DNA of 64,000 nucleotides from UQRS01 sp050946935 (lineage in GTDB: Bacteria; Bacillota; Clostridia; Oscillospirales; Acutalibacteraceae): NCBI GenBank assembly GCA_050946935.1, contig JBMNVR010000007.1, positions 20,418 through 84,417 of the forward strand. Direction: 5' to 3'. Under the pieces are notes generated by a model. It ran no database searches. It saw only the letters and a list, made by a program, of their open reading frames with translations, and was not told the origin of the DNA. Below, piece by piece: positions 1 to 9,454 of this stretch (position 1 is its first letter; every line of letters starts with the position of its first letter). The translations under genes were made by a program, and so were the position numbers.

Positions 1-1
1 G

Positions 2-436
2 CTGCCTCTGGCCTATAATAAGGATATGCAGGAGGATAAGGAGGCCGTTTTCGACGCCGCCGATACGGTGAAGCTGTGCTTGACCGCCTTCACCCCGATG
101 CTGGAGACCATGCGGGTCAACACCGACCGGATGCGGGCGGCGGCGGCCGGCGGCTTTATCAACGCGACCGACTGTGCCGATTACCTGGTCGGCAAGGGGC
201 TGCCCTTCCGCGACGCCTACAAGGCGGTCGGAATGCTGGTTGCTTTGTGCATTGAGAAAAGCACTACGCTGGAGGAACTGCCGCTTGCAGAATATCGGAA
301 GGTCTGCGATCTCTTCGACGACGGGGTGTACGAGGCTATCTCCCTCGAGCGGTGCGTCGGCGGGCGGCGTGTACTCGGCGGCCCCGCGCCCGACTGTGTG
401 CGCGCGCAGGTAAAACGGGTACGGGGATTGCTGTAG
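2..436 (+). CDS. argH: Argininosuccinate lyase, C-terminal part (5' end outside window)
   Basis: The window opens inside this gene; reading frame 2 is open from base 2 to the stop at 434-436 and gives about 144 residues. It starts with LPLAYNKDMQEDK, the segment that follows the GSSxMPQKKNP signature in the fumarase/aspartase superfamily, and continues with the all-helical C-terminal domain (TDCADYLVGKGLPFR). The enzyme cleaves argininosuccinate to arginine and fumarate, the last step of arginine synthesis. It heads a run of arg genes on the same strand. The N-terminal part, start codon and promoter are not visible. Confidence 0.93.
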   Translation: MPLAYNKDMQEDKEAVFDAADTVKLCLTAFTPMLETMRVNTDRMRAAAAGGFINATDCADYLVGKGLPFRDAYKAVGMLVALCIEKSTTLEELPLAEYRKVCDLFDDGVYEAISLERCVGGRRVLGGPAPDCVRAQVKRVRGLL

Positions 437-536
437 GAAACGCGCCGCCCCCGGCCGCCCTGTTCTGCGAAAAATCATAAAGCTGAAACGGACGTCTTTG
501 ACAGCTTCGGCTTTTATAAAGAGGAGTTACTGCAAA

Positions 537-1574
537 ATGACCATTCGTGTTGGAATTATCGGTGCAACCGGGTATGCCGGCGCCGAGCTTGTCCGCCTTC
601 TGCTCTCCCATCCGGAGGCGGAGCTGACCGCTTTGGGCTCCAAGAGCTTTGCGGGGCAAAAGCTGTCAGAGGTCTACCCCGCTTACCGGGGCCTGTGCGA
701 CCTCATTTGTGAAGAGAACGACGCGGTGATTGATAAAAGCGATGTTGTTTTTGCCGCGCTGCCCCACGGCCTCTCGCAGGAGATTGCAAAACACTGCGCC
801 GACACCGACAAGGCCTTCATCGACATCGGTGCCGATTTCCGGCTGGAAAAGGAAGCCGAGTATAAGCAATGGTACGGCCTCGACTACCGCTATCCCGAGC
901 TGCACGCGTCGGCCGTCTACGGCCTGCCGGAGCTGTTCCGGGAAGAGATCCGAACCGCCCGTATCATCGCCAACCCGGGCTGTTACCCAACCTCGGTCGG
1001 GCTGGGACTCTTCCCCGCGCTGAAGGCCGGACTGGTCTCCCCCGACGGGATCATCATTGATTCAAAATCCGGCACGACCGGAGCCGGGCGCGGCCTTGCG
1101 CAAAACACCCACTTTCCCGACTGCAACGAGGGGTTCGCACCCTACAAGGTTGCCGCCCACCGTCACACGCCGGAGATTGAGCAGACCCTCTCCCGCGCGG
1201 CGGGACGGCCGGTATTGGTCACCTTCGTTCCCCATCTGCTTCCCATCAACCGCGGGATTGTTTCGACCATCTATGCCCATTTGTCCGACGGTGTAAATGA
1301 GGAGGCCGTGCGCCGTCTCTACACCGATTTTTATAAAAACGAGCCGTTTGTCCGCCTCCTTCCCGCGGGGGAAACCGCCAGCTTAAAATATGTCAAGGAA
1401 AGCAATTTCTGCGACATATCCCTGCATTTCGACGGACGAACCGGAACATTGATCGTCGTCTCCGCCATCGACAACATGGTCAAGGGCGCGGCCGGGCAGG
1501 CGATTCAGAATATGAATCTGCTCTTTGGTTTGGCAGAGGATACCGGTCTGCGACTGACGCCCCCCGCCTTTTAA
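537..1574 (+). CDS. argC: N-acetyl-gamma-glutamyl-phosphate reductase
   Basis: 345 residues, normal length. The NADP-binding GATGYAG glycine motif lies at about residues 8-14 and the catalytic cysteine is C149 in NPGCYPTS, as in ArgC/Asd-type semialdehyde dehydrogenases. It reduces N-acetylglutamyl phosphate to the semialdehyde in the cytoplasm. The frame opens upstream at 498 with TTG, but ATG 537 is chosen because the family N-terminus begins at MTIRVGIIGATG and a GAGGAG ribosome site lies about 10 bases before it. It is 100 bp after argH and 26 bp before argJ, so probably in the same operon. Confidence 0.96.
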   Translation: MTIRVGIIGATGYAGAELVRLLLSHPEAELTALGSKSFAGQKLSEVYPAYRGLCDLICEENDAVIDKSDVVFAALPHGLSQEIAKHCADTDKAFIDIGADFRLEKEAEYKQWYGLDYRYPELHASAVYGLPELFREEIRTARIIANPGCYPTSVGLGLFPALKAGLVSPDGIIIDSKSGTTGAGRGLAQNTHFPDCNEGFAPYKVAAHRHTPEIEQTLSRAAGRPVLVTFVPHLLPINRGIVSTIYAHLSDGVNEEAVRRLYTDFYKNEPFVRLLPAGETASLKYVKESNFCDISLHFDGRTGTLIVVSAIDNMVKGAAGQAIQNMNLLFGLAEDTGLRLTPPAF

Positions 1575-1600
1575 CCCGATGGATCAAGAAAGGAACAAAT

Positions 1601-2821
1601 ATGAACATTACTTTTATAGAAGGCGGCGTCTGCGCCCCCGCCGGATTCACAGCCGGCGGCGTGCACTGCGGCATCCGCAAGAATAAAGAAAAACGCGATC
1701 TCGCCCTGATTTTCGCCGACCGAAGCTGTGCGGCCGCGGCGGTGTACACACAAAATTTAGTGAAGGGCGCGCCGCTCCTGGTGACGCGAGAGCATCTGGC
1801 GAACGGACGGGCGCGCGCAGTCATCTGCAACTCCGGCAACGCCAACACCTGCAACGCCGACGGCGTATATAAAGCAAAAATGATGTGCGACATTGCAGCC
1901 GAGGTGCTCTCCATCCCGACCGAGGATGTGCTCGTCGCCTCCACCGGCGTGATCGGGCAGGTTCTGCCTATCTCCCCTATTGCGGAGGCGGCCGGCGCGC
2001 TGCGGGCCTCGCTCGGCGACCATTCGCTCGACGCGGCGGAGGCCATCATGACCACCGACACCCGGCCAAAAAATCTTGCTGTAGAGTTTGAACTCGGCGG
2101 CAAAACCTGCCGGATCGGCGCCATCGCCAAAGGCTCCGGCATGATTCATCCCAACATGGCCACCATGCTCTGTTTCCTCACGACCGACGTCGCCATCCAG
2201 CCCCAGATGCTGCAAACCGCCCTCAAAGCGGTGGCAGACGATACCTTTAACATGATCAGCGTCGACGGGGATACCTCCACTAACGATATGGCGGTCATTC
2301 TCGCCTCGGGCGCGGCCGGCAATCCCGAGATCGCTTCAACAGACGGGGAAGGATACAGCCGCTTCACCGCCGCGCTGTTCGAGCTGATGCGAGCCGTATC
2401 CAAGCTGCTGGCCGGCGACGGCGAGGGCGCCACCCGCCTGATCGAATGCAATGTAAACGGCGCCGCCACGACGGCCGACGCAAAAATGCTGGCCAAGAGC
2501 GTGATCTGTTCCTCTTTGACCAAGGCGGCGATTTTCGGCGCCGACGCCAACTGGGGCCGGGTGCTCTGCGCCCTCGGCTACGCGGGCGCGGAGCTGGACG
2601 TCGAGAAGGTCGGGGTGGAATTCCGCTCGGCAGCCGGGAGCGTTATCGTCTGTGAAAACGGCGCCGGGGTCGATTTTGACGAAGAAACGGCCAAGCGCGT
2701 TCTCTCTGAGGAGGAGATCGTCATCGACGTCACACTCGGCGACGGAGCGGGCGCGGCGACCGCATGGGGATGCGACCTCACCTACGACTATGTGAAGATC
2801 AATGGGGACTACCGCACCTGA
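1601..2821 (+). CDS. argJ: Bifunctional glutamate N-acetyltransferase / ornithine acetyltransferase
   Basis: 406 residues. The autoprocessing site of ArgJ is visible as MIHPNMATML, with cleavage expected between A187 and T188, so that T188 becomes the nucleophile of the beta chain. It moves the acetyl group from N-acetylornithine to glutamate, closing the acetyl cycle. No separate argA or argE is seen in the window. The C-terminus carries the usual GCDLTYDYVKIN-type motif. An AAGGAAC ribosome site precedes ATG 1601. Whether it also uses acetyl-CoA (bifunctional) cannot be read from sequence. Confidence 0.96.
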   Translation: MNITFIEGGVCAPAGFTAGGVHCGIRKNKEKRDLALIFADRSCAAAAVYTQNLVKGAPLLVTREHLANGRARAVICNSGNANTCNADGVYKAKMMCDIAAEVLSIPTEDVLVASTGVIGQVLPISPIAEAAGALRASLGDHSLDAAEAIMTTDTRPKNLAVEFELGGKTCRIGAIAKGSGMIHPNMATMLCFLTTDVAIQPQMLQTALKAVADDTFNMISVDGDTSTNDMAVILASGAAGNPEIASTDGEGYSRFTAALFELMRAVSKLLAGDGEGATRLIECNVNGAATTADAKMLAKSVICSSLTKAAIFGADANWGRVLCALGYAGAELDVEKVGVEFRSAAGSVIVCENGAGVDFDEETAKRVLSEEEIVIDVTLGDGAGAATAWGCDLTYDYVKINGDYRT

Positions 2822-2893
2822 AAATTTGAAGCGCGGCAAAGGCGGAGGTCTCCCCTCCCTCTTTTTGCCGGCGGAAAGGATTTTGGATACTGT

Positions 2894-3757
2894 ATGGATA
2901 TTTCCAATCTGGAACGGGCCGATGTGCTGGTGCAGGCGCTGCCCTATATTCAAAAGTACGCCGGACGCACCGTCGTCATCAAATACGGCGGAAACGCCAT
3001 GGTAAACGAGGATTTGAAAAACGCCGTGATGTCGGATATCGGCCTTCTCTCCATTGTCGGGATCCACGTTGTGCTGGTACACGGCGGCGGGCCGGAGATT
3101 AACGACATGCTCTCCAAAATCGGCAAGGAGAGCCGGTTTGTCGGCGGCCTGCGTTACACTGACGCCGAAACAATGGAGATTGTACAGATGGTGCTGGCCG
3201 GCAAGGTAAACAAGGGGCTGGTCAAGCTGCTCGGCAGCCACGGCGTGCGGGCAATCGGGCTGTGCGGCCTCGACGGCGGGATGCTGCGAGCCAAAAAATA
3301 CAGCGCCGCCGACATCGGCTTTGTGGGCGAAATCACTGAAGTGGACACGACGCTCGTTACCGACGCAATCGCCGCCGGATATGTTCCGGTCGTCTCGACC
3401 ATCGCGGCGGGCGAGGGAGAGGACGCCGACTCGGTTTACAACATCAACGCCGACACCGCGGCGGCGCAGCTTGCCGCCGCCCTGGGCGCGGAGAAGCTGC
3501 TGCTCATGACCGACATCAGCGGCCTTTTGCGAGACAAAGAGGATGAATCCTCCCTGATTCCGGCCGTCCAGGTCAGCGAAGTGCCGATGCTCAAATCCTC
3601 CGGCATCATTTCGGGCGGCATGATCCCGAAAATCGAGTGCTGTGTAGAGGCCGTCCGCCGCGGCGTCAAACAGACCAACATCATCGACGGCCGCATTCCC
3701 CACGCCATCCTGATGGAGATGTTTACAGACGAGGGCTGCGGCACCATGTTTATCTGA
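2894..3757 (+). CDS. argB: N-acetylglutamate kinase
   Basis: 287 residues, amino-acid-kinase fold. The phosphate-binding lysine motif VIKYGGNAM (K30), the HGGGPEI substrate loop and NINADTAAAQLA (ATP/acidic region) are present. It phosphorylates N-acetylglutamate, normally the arginine-inhibited step. The N-terminal extension (about 20 residues before the core) resembles the arginine-sensitive class, so feedback inhibition is plausible but inferred. It lies 72 bp after argJ and ends 91 bp before argD. Confidence 0.96.
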   Translation: MDISNLERADVLVQALPYIQKYAGRTVVIKYGGNAMVNEDLKNAVMSDIGLLSIVGIHVVLVHGGGPEINDMLSKIGKESRFVGGLRYTDAETMEIVQMVLAGKVNKGLVKLLGSHGVRAIGLCGLDGGMLRAKKYSAADIGFVGEITEVDTTLVTDAIAAGYVPVVSTIAAGEGEDADSVYNINADTAAAQLAAALGAEKLLLMTDISGLLRDKEDESSLIPAVQVSEVPMLKSSGIISGGMIPKIECCVEAVRRGVKQTNIIDGRIPHAILMEMFTDEGCGTMFI

Positions 3758-3848
3758 CCGGATGTGTAGAGGAGGGCCTCTTCGCCCTGCCGAAAGCAAC
3801 GCAATAATCTCCCCGGATTTTCCGGGCATGAAGGGCAGAAAATATACC

Positions 3849-5030
3849 ATGAATTTTGATGAATTAAAGAAGACCGAGGCTGAAAACCTCATGCCGACCT
3901 ACGGCCGATTCCCGGTCGATCTCGATCACGGACAGGGCGCAACCGCCTGGAGCGGCGACGGAACGCCTTACATAGACTTTGGCTCCGGCATCGGGGTCAA
4001 TGCTCTCGGTTACTGCGACCAAGGCTGGGTGGAGGCCGTCGAACATCAGCTGAAAAAGCTTCAGCACACCTCCAACCTCTATTATTCGGCGCCGCAGATC
4101 CGGTTGGCCGAAAAGCTTTGTCGCCTGACCGGCATGGACAAGGTCTTTTTCGGCAATTCGGGGGCCGAGGCCAACGAGTGCGCCGTCAAGCTGGCACGCA
4201 AGTACAGCTTTGATAAATATGGACCCGGCCGGGATAAAATCCTTACGCTGGTCAATTCCTTCCACGGCCGGACGGTAACCACGCTTTCCGCCACAGGACA
4301 GGCGGTTTTTCACAACTATTTCTTCCCTTTCACCGGCGGTTTTTCGTATGTGGAGGCCGGGGATCTCGCAGCAACGGAGCAGGCGGCCGACGACACCGTC
4401 TGCGCTGTGATGCTCGAGCTGATCCAGGGCGAAGGGGGCGTTCGGCCGCTGGATAAGGCTTATATCGACGCCGTCGCAAAGCTGTGTGAGGCGCGTGACA
4501 TCCTCCTGCTGGTGGACGAGGTGCAGACCGGCGTCGGCCGCACCGGCACCCTGCTCGCGGCCGAGCAGTACGGAATCTCCCCCGACGTGGTAACGCTGGC
4601 CAAGGGACTTGGAGGCGGGCTGCCGATCGGCGCCTGTCTTTGCGCCGCCCGTCTGGGCGGTGTGATGGGGCCCTCGACCCACGGCAGCACCTTCGGCGGC
4701 AACCCGGTCGCCGCGGCCGGCGCCGCCTATATTCTCGACACGGTCGGCACCCCCGGCTTTCTCCAAGGGGTGCGGGAAAAGAGTGAAACCATCCGCACCC
4801 GGCTGACCGCTTTGCAAAATGTGAAGGAGGTTCGGGGCCTCGGCCTGATGGTGGGCATCGACCTTGTAAACGGCGACGCCAAAACCGCGGCAGGCCGCTG
4901 TCTGGAGCAGGGCTTGCTGGTGCTGACCGCCAAAAGCTCGCTCCGGTTGCTGCCGCCGCTGAACATCAGCGGGGAGGAATTGAATCGCGGTCTCGACATT
5001 CTATGCGGCGTGATCGGATCTCTTTCCTGA
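3849..5030 (+). CDS. argD: Acetylornithine aminotransferase
   Basis: 393 residues from ATG 3849; the frame is open from 3762, but the family starts at MNFDELKKTEAENLMPTYGR. Class III aminotransferase: GNSGAEANE (PLP phosphate region), LLVDEVQTGVGRTG (aspartate that contacts the pyridine N), and the Schiff-base lysine K252 in TLAKGLGGG. It converts N-acetylglutamate semialdehyde to N-acetylornithine. Alternative start ATG 3828 would add seven residues and has no better ribosome site. It is flanked by argB and argF on the same strand. Confidence 0.94.
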   Translation: MNFDELKKTEAENLMPTYGRFPVDLDHGQGATAWSGDGTPYIDFGSGIGVNALGYCDQGWVEAVEHQLKKLQHTSNLYYSAPQIRLAEKLCRLTGMDKVFFGNSGAEANECAVKLARKYSFDKYGPGRDKILTLVNSFHGRTVTTLSATGQAVFHNYFFPFTGGFSYVEAGDLAATEQAADDTVCAVMLELIQGEGGVRPLDKAYIDAVAKLCEARDILLLVDEVQTGVGRTGTLLAAEQYGISPDVVTLAKGLGGGLPIGACLCAARLGGVMGPSTHGSTFGGNPVAAAGAAYILDTVGTPGFLQGVREKSETIRTRLTALQNVKEVRGLGLMVGIDLVNGDAKTAAGRCLEQGLLVLTAKSSLRLLPPLNISGEELNRGLDILCGVIGSLS

Positions 5031-5078
5031 GCCGCAGCACCGTTTTCTCACAAATTTGATTATTTGGAGGATTGTACC

Positions 5079-5984
5079 ATGAAACACTTGTTAAAAATGC
5101 TTGACCTCTCGTCCGAGGAAATTATGGAAATCTTAAATCTTGCCGATCAGCTCAAATATGAACGTAAGCACGGCATTCCCCATCCCCACCTTGCCGGCAA
5201 GAGTCTCGGCATGATTTTTCAGAAATCATCCACCCGCACCCGCGTCTCGTTTGAAACCGGCATGTACCAGCTCGGCGGACAGGCGCTCTTTCTCTCCGCG
5301 AACGATTTGCAGATCGGGCGGGGCGAGCCGGTCGAGGACACCGCACGGGTGCTTTCCCGCTACCTCGACGGCATCATGATCCGCACTTTCGAGCAGCAGG
5401 AGGTCGAGACGCTGGCCGAATACGGCAGCATCCCGGTCATCAACGGGCTGACCGATTTCTGCCACCCCTGTCAGATTCTGGCTGACCTGATGACCATTCG
5501 CGAGCGCAAGGGTCGGTTCGAGGGCCTCAAGATGTGCTTTATCGGGGACGGCAACAACATGATGAATTCCCTGATCGTCGGCGGTCTGAAGGTTGGGATG
5601 CAGGTTTCGGTCGCCTGCCCGAAGGGCTACGATCCAGCTGCCGAGGTTCTTGAGTTCGCGACCGGCTACGGCGACAGCTTCCACCTCTTCCGCACACCGG
5701 AGGAGGCGGCTGCCGGCGCCGACGTCATGATCACCGACGTCTGGGCTTCCATGGGACAGGAGAGCGAGCGCGAACAGCGCGCCGCAGCCTTCGCCGGATA
5801 CCAGATCAACGACGCCCTGATGCAAAAGGCGGCCGCTGACGCGATGGTGCTCCACTGCCTCCCCGCCCACCGGGGTGAGGAAATCACGGCCGAAATCTTT
5901 GAAGCTCACGCCGATGAAATTTTCGAGGAAGCTGAAAACCGCCTCCATGCGCAGAAAGCCGTCATGGTCAAGGTCATGTCGTAA
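5079..5984 (+). CDS. argF: Ornithine carbamoyltransferase
   Basis: 301 residues from ATG 5079, with GGAGG 8 bases upstream (5066-5070). Carbamoyl-phosphate motif STRTR at 51-55, ornithine-side HPCQILADL, and the C-terminal HCLPAHRG loop identify the anabolic OTCase family. It forms citrulline from ornithine and carbamoyl phosphate. Last visible gene of the arg cluster; argG and carA/B are not in the window. Followed by strong hairpins. Confidence 0.96.
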   Translation: MKHLLKMLDLSSEEIMEILNLADQLKYERKHGIPHPHLAGKSLGMIFQKSSTRTRVSFETGMYQLGGQALFLSANDLQIGRGEPVEDTARVLSRYLDGIMIRTFEQQEVETLAEYGSIPVINGLTDFCHPCQILADLMTIRERKGRFEGLKMCFIGDGNNMMNSLIVGGLKVGMQVSVACPKGYDPAAEVLEFATGYGDSFHLFRTPEEAAAGADVMITDVWASMGQESEREQRAAAFAGYQINDALMQKAAADAMVLHCLPAHRGEEITAEIFEAHADEIFEEAENRLHAQKAVMVKVMS

Positions 5985-6047
5985 ACGGATTTTCCCTTAA
6001 CAACATCGTCCAGGCGCCGTATGTGTGCGGCAAAGCACAAGAAATTC

Positions 6048-6073
6048 AAAACCTCCGGCTTAACCGGAGGTTT
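6048..6073 (+). terminator. Hairpin after argF, weak terminator
   Basis: A perfect 10-bp stem (AAACCTCCGG / CCGGAGGTTT) with a 5-nt loop lies 64 bp after the argF stop. The T-run is poor (TTTGATT), so it may be only a 3' end stabiliser. A stronger terminator follows at 6255. Confidence 0.5.
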
Positions 6074-6107
6074 GATTAAGCCCTAAAAGGGCATTTTACA
6101 GACGATT

Positions 6108-6173
6108 GCCCCTAAAGGGAACCCCGAATGGTTTGCCGACCGCATTCCAATCACGGGGTGCCCCTTAAGGGGC
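6108..6173. repeat. Imperfect long inverted repeat with nested GCCC(T)TAAGGGC hairpins
   Basis: Arms 6108-6126 and 6154-6173 are near-complements, each containing a GCCCC-TAA-GGGG hairpin, and the central AATG...CATT can also pair. A third related hairpin, GCCCTAAAAGGGC, is at 6079-6092. The structure resembles a small palindromic (REP/MITE-like) element rather than a simple terminator. No coding sense is seen. Confidence 0.45.
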
Positions 6174-6254
6174 ATTTTCTATGCCTGTTTGTTCTCGCGA
6201 CCCGTAAACAGGTCACATATTCCTTTATGCTCATTTGGTCAGCTAACAAGAATG

Positions 6255-6287
6255 AAGCCCGTCTGCTCAAAGCAAGCAGACGGGCTT
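6255..6287 (+). terminator. Rho-independent terminator of the arg operon
   Basis: 13-bp perfect GC-rich stem (AAGCCCGTCTGCT / AGCAGACGGGCTT) with a 7-nt loop, ending in TTTTC on the + strand. It lies between the convergent argF and the gene ending at 6545. Confidence 0.7.
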
Positions 6288-6544
6288 TTCATCATAATGG
6301 GTTACCGTTATTGACACAGTTTCTGATAACTCCCTTGTACGCCGCATACCGACAAGCCGATACATTGCCAGCAATCGTTATCCCTTACCCAAATTTGCAC
6401 ATCGTCGTTATAGCGCAGAATTGCAGCAAAATCAATATTTTTGCTGCAATTTTCCTGGTCCTGCACATTTCCGGTTTTGTGGCGGACACGCAAAAATCCT
6501 CCGCCTTTTCGAGCGCGAAGAAGATTCGCCCTCCCGCCCGGCAC
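6288..6544. other. Convergent spacer with a 13-bp AT-rich hairpin
   Basis: No convincing gene. The one clear structure is a 13-bp perfect inverted repeat at 6419-6451 (AATTGCAGCAAAA, 7-nt loop, TTTTGCTGCAATT), which could terminate either strand. Confidence 0.4.
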
Positions 6545-7165
6545 CTATTCCGCTTTATACGCGACCAACAGGCGGGAGACCAGCGCCCGCGACTGCTCAG
6601 CGTACGCGGCGGCCTCTTCGTCTCCCTCCAGCGCGGTATCGTCATATCCCCGCACACAAAGGTACCAGGCCGCCGGCATCACATTGCCAAAGCGGCTTTG
6701 AACTGCCGCATCCATCGCCGTTCCATTTAAAGAGAGCGCCCTGCCCATCTTTGCGTCAAACCCCTCCGCCGTGCCGAACAGCCCCATAGCGTCCAGGTTG
6801 GAAAAGGAGACCTCATCCAGAATGAAAAGCACCGTTTCCGGCATCATGAGGCGGGCCTGCAGCTTGCCGAGCTGATTGATCCGCACGCTGTCGTTGCTGC
6901 CGTAGGTACAGTTGATAACCTCCACCGTGACGACGCCGTCGCCGTTAAGGTCTTCACCAAACTGCGCCAGTTCCCCGGCCAAAAGGTCGGCTGTCGGCTC
7001 TTCCACAACGGTCGCCATATTCAGCACAACGGCGTAATCATACCTCTCCTTTGCCGCACACTGAGAGAAGAGCACCGCCAAAATTGCGATAACTACAACC
7101 GCGACAACGGTGTGCACCTTGTAATAATACCAGAAATTGCTGAGCTTTTGGCGGATTTTCTGCAT
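6545..7165 (-). CDS. Membrane-anchored extracytoplasmic protein of unknown function
   Basis: 206 residues. A basic N-terminus (MQKIRQKLSN) is followed by one hydrophobic segment at about 18-35 (VVAVVVIAILAVLFSQ), then a soluble domain expected outside the membrane. A DLNGDGVV stretch looks like an EF-hand calcium loop but stands alone. AAGGA lies 9 bases before ATG. The gene follows lysS on the same strand with a 150-bp gap. I do not recognise the family; similar uncharacterised single-span proteins are common in Clostridia. Confidence 0.75.
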   Translation of the reverse strand: MQKIRQKLSNFWYYYKVHTVVAVVVIAILAVLFSQCAAKERYDYAVVLNMATVVEEPTADLLAGELAQFGEDLNGDGVVTVEVINCTYGSNDSVRINQLGKLQARLMMPETVLFILDEVSFSNLDAMGLFGTAEGFDAKMGRALSLNGTAMDAAVQSRFGNVMPAAWYLCVRGYDDTALEGDEEAAAYAEQSRALVSRLLVAYKAE

Positions 7166-7315
7166 GGTTCAGTGTCCTTCATTCTATCGGCTTCATAGTA
7201 GAAAATGGCGTCAGATTTTTTACCGTCCGCAAGCAGCTTTGACAGGCCTTTCACGGAGCGAAACAAGGCGCGGCACGGTAACGCTTCTTATATGGACAAA
7301 CCGGAAAGAGATTGC

Positions 7316-8836
7316 TCAGGCGAGGGGTTTCATCGTCGGAAAGAAAATAACATCCCGGATGCTGTCGGCGCCGGTGAGCAGCATCACACAACGGTCGATG
7401 CCAATGCCGAGGCCACCGGTCGGAGGCATACCATACTCCAGCGCGGTCAGGAAGTCTTCATCCATCATGCCGGCCTCATCATCTCCGTTGGCTCTGGCTT
7501 CCACCTCTTTCTGAAAGCGCTGACGCTGGTCAATCGGATCGTTCAGTTCGCTGAAGGCGTTCCCCATCTCACTGCGGCAGATGAAAAGCTCAAACCGCTC
7601 GGTCAGGCGGGGATCGCTCGGGCTGCGCTTGGCCAGCGGCGAGACATCCACCGGATGCATGGTAATAAAGGTCGGTTGGATCAGCCGGCTCTCCACCTTC
7701 TGATCGAAGGTCTCATACAACGCACGGCCCCAAGTCGGCTCCACCTCGTCCATATCCACGCCGGCGGCCCGGGCGGCCGCCACCGCGTCCGCGTCCCCGT
7801 CAATGGCCATAAAGTCCACGCCGGTATACTGCTTGACCGCCTCCGCCATGGTTAAACGGGGCCAGCCGGGGGCGAGGTTGATATCCTCCCCCTGCCAGGA
7901 GACAGCGTAGGTGCCCAAAATTTCCTTCGCGGCGCCCGACAGCAGCGCCTCAAACAGATCCATCATATCGTTGAAGTCGGCGTACGCCTCATACAGCTCC
8001 ACTGTGGTAAATTCCGGATTGTGCTTGGGATCCATCCCCTCGTTCCGGAAGATGCGCCCCACTTCGTACACACGCTCCAGCCCGCCGACAATCAGCCGTT
8101 TCAAAGGCAACTCCGTAGCGATACGCATATACATATCAATATCCAGCGTGTTGTGGTGGGTGATAAAAGGCCGAGCGGTCGCACCGCCCGAAATGGTGTT
8201 GAGAACCGGCGTTTCAACCTCCATATATCCGCGTCCGTCCAGAAAAGCGCGCAGATATTTGATAAAGGCGCTGCGGATTTCAAAATTGCGGCGAACCTCC
8301 GGATTCACGATCAGATCCAGATACCGCTGGCGATAGCGGGTCTCCCGGTCGGTAAGACCGTGGAATTTTTCCGGCAGAGGGCGCAGGGATTTAGAAAGCT
8401 GTTTTACCTCTTTGCAATGGATGGAGATTTCTCCCCGCCGGGTGCGAAAAACAAAGCCCTTCACCCCGACAATATCGCCGATATCCCATTTTTTCAGGTC
8501 GTTGTAAGCCTCTTCCCCGATCTCGTCAATCTTGAGATAGAGCTGGATGCGACCGCTTTTGTCCCGCAGATCCATAAAACTGGCCTTACCCATGTCGCGC
8601 CAGCTCATCAGTCGGCCGGCCACGCTGACATCCTTGTTTTCCAGTTCGTCAAAGCCCTCCACAATCTCGGCGGCGTGATGGGTTGCGTCAAATTTGGTCA
8701 CCTGAAAAGGATCCTTGCCCTCCGCCTGCAAAGCAGACAACTTATCCCTCCGGATTTTGAGCAGTTCGCTCATCTCCTCTGCTGAAAGCCCGGTCGCTTC
8801 CTCCGGGGTTTGTATGTTCTTTTTCTCCTCCGACAT
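7316..8836 (-). CDS. lysS: Lysyl-tRNA synthetase (class II)
   Basis: 506 residues from the MSEEKK start (ATG 8834-8836, preceded by AAAGGGA); the frame is open to 8884. An N-terminal OB-fold (VSVAGRLMSWRDMGKASFMDLRD) binds the anticodon. Class II motif 1 (YMEVETPVL), motif 2 (FRNEGMDPKHNPEFTTVE) and motif 3 (GLGIGIDRCVML) are intact. It charges tRNA-Lys. It lies 80 bp after greA, probably one transcript from the promoter at 9455-9483, the arrangement seen in many Firmicutes. Confidence 0.96.
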   Translation of the reverse strand: MSEEKKNIQTPEEATGLSAEEMSELLKIRRDKLSALQAEGKDPFQVTKFDATHHAAEIVEGFDELENKDVSVAGRLMSWRDMGKASFMDLRDKSGRIQLYLKIDEIGEEAYNDLKKWDIGDIVGVKGFVFRTRRGEISIHCKEVKQLSKSLRPLPEKFHGLTDRETRYRQRYLDLIVNPEVRRNFEIRSAFIKYLRAFLDGRGYMEVETPVLNTISGGATARPFITHHNTLDIDMYMRIATELPLKRLIVGGLERVYEVGRIFRNEGMDPKHNPEFTTVELYEAYADFNDMMDLFEALLSGAAKEILGTYAVSWQGEDINLAPGWPRLTMAEAVKQYTGVDFMAIDGDADAVAAARAAGVDMDEVEPTWGRALYETFDQKVESRLIQPTFITMHPVDVSPLAKRSPSDPRLTERFELFICRSEMGNAFSELNDPIDQRQRFQKEVEARANGDDEAGMMDEDFLTALEYGMPPTGGLGIGIDRCVMLLTGADSIRDVIFFPTMKPLA

Positions 8837-8916
8837 TTGACCATCCCTTTCCTGAATCTTAATCCGCTGTGCCAATACGTACAAAGCGGACAGGAAACTC
8901 CTGCCCGCCGAGTGGT

Positions 8917-9390
8917 TTATCGCATAATCTCCAAAACCTTGAACTTCAGCTCGCCCTGCGGCGTCTCCGCCACGACCTTGGCGCCTTTCCGGCTGCCGAG
9001 CAGCGCCTGACCCACCGGAGATTCATCCGAAATTTTGCCGTTTACAGGGTCGGACTCGGCGGAGCCGACGACCTGATACACGACCTCCTCCTTGAACTCC
9101 ACATCCAGGACGCGAACAGTGGATCCGATCTCAACCGTATTGCCGTCGCTGATGGATTCATCCACCATTTTTGCATTTTTCAGCATGGCCTCCAGATCGG
9201 CGATGCGCGCCTCCACCTTGGCCTGTTCGTTCTTGGCTTCGTCATACTCGCTGTTCTCCGACAAGTCGCCGAATGACCGCGCAATCTTAATTTTTTCCGC
9301 AATTTCCTTGCGTTTATGGGTACGGAGTTCTTCCAGCTCATCCTCAATTTTTTTAAGGCCGGCCTCCGTCAAAACGATTTGCTTTGCCAT
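8917..9390 (-). CDS. greA: Transcription elongation factor GreA
   Basis: 157 residues, standard length. The N-terminal coiled coil carries the acidic tip DLSENSEYDEAK, which enters the RNA polymerase secondary channel and stimulates cleavage of backtracked RNA. The C-terminal FKBP-like domain includes SPVGQALLG. AAAGGGTG precedes ATG 9390. First gene of a greA-lysS unit. Confidence 0.96.
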   Translation of the reverse strand: MAKQIVLTEAGLKKIEDELEELRTHKRKEIAEKIKIARSFGDLSENSEYDEAKNEQAKVEARIADLEAMLKNAKMVDESISDGNTVEIGSTVRVLDVEFKEEVVYQVVGSAESDPVNGKISDESPVGQALLGSRKGAKVVAETPQGELKFKVLEIMR

Positions 9391-9454
9391 TTTTTCATTT
9401 ACACCCTTTCACAGGATACTGTACGGGAGGATTCTCCGCCCGCATAATAAATAC

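Noticed and set aside
2336..3892. 518-codon minus frame across argJ, the spacer and argB
   Set aside because: It runs across two certain genes and a spacer; no motif is seen.
6900..6960. DLNGDGVV in the 6545 gene product as a half dockerin
   Set aside because: Only one calcium-loop-like stretch, no second repeat and no dockerin helices; not a dockerin.
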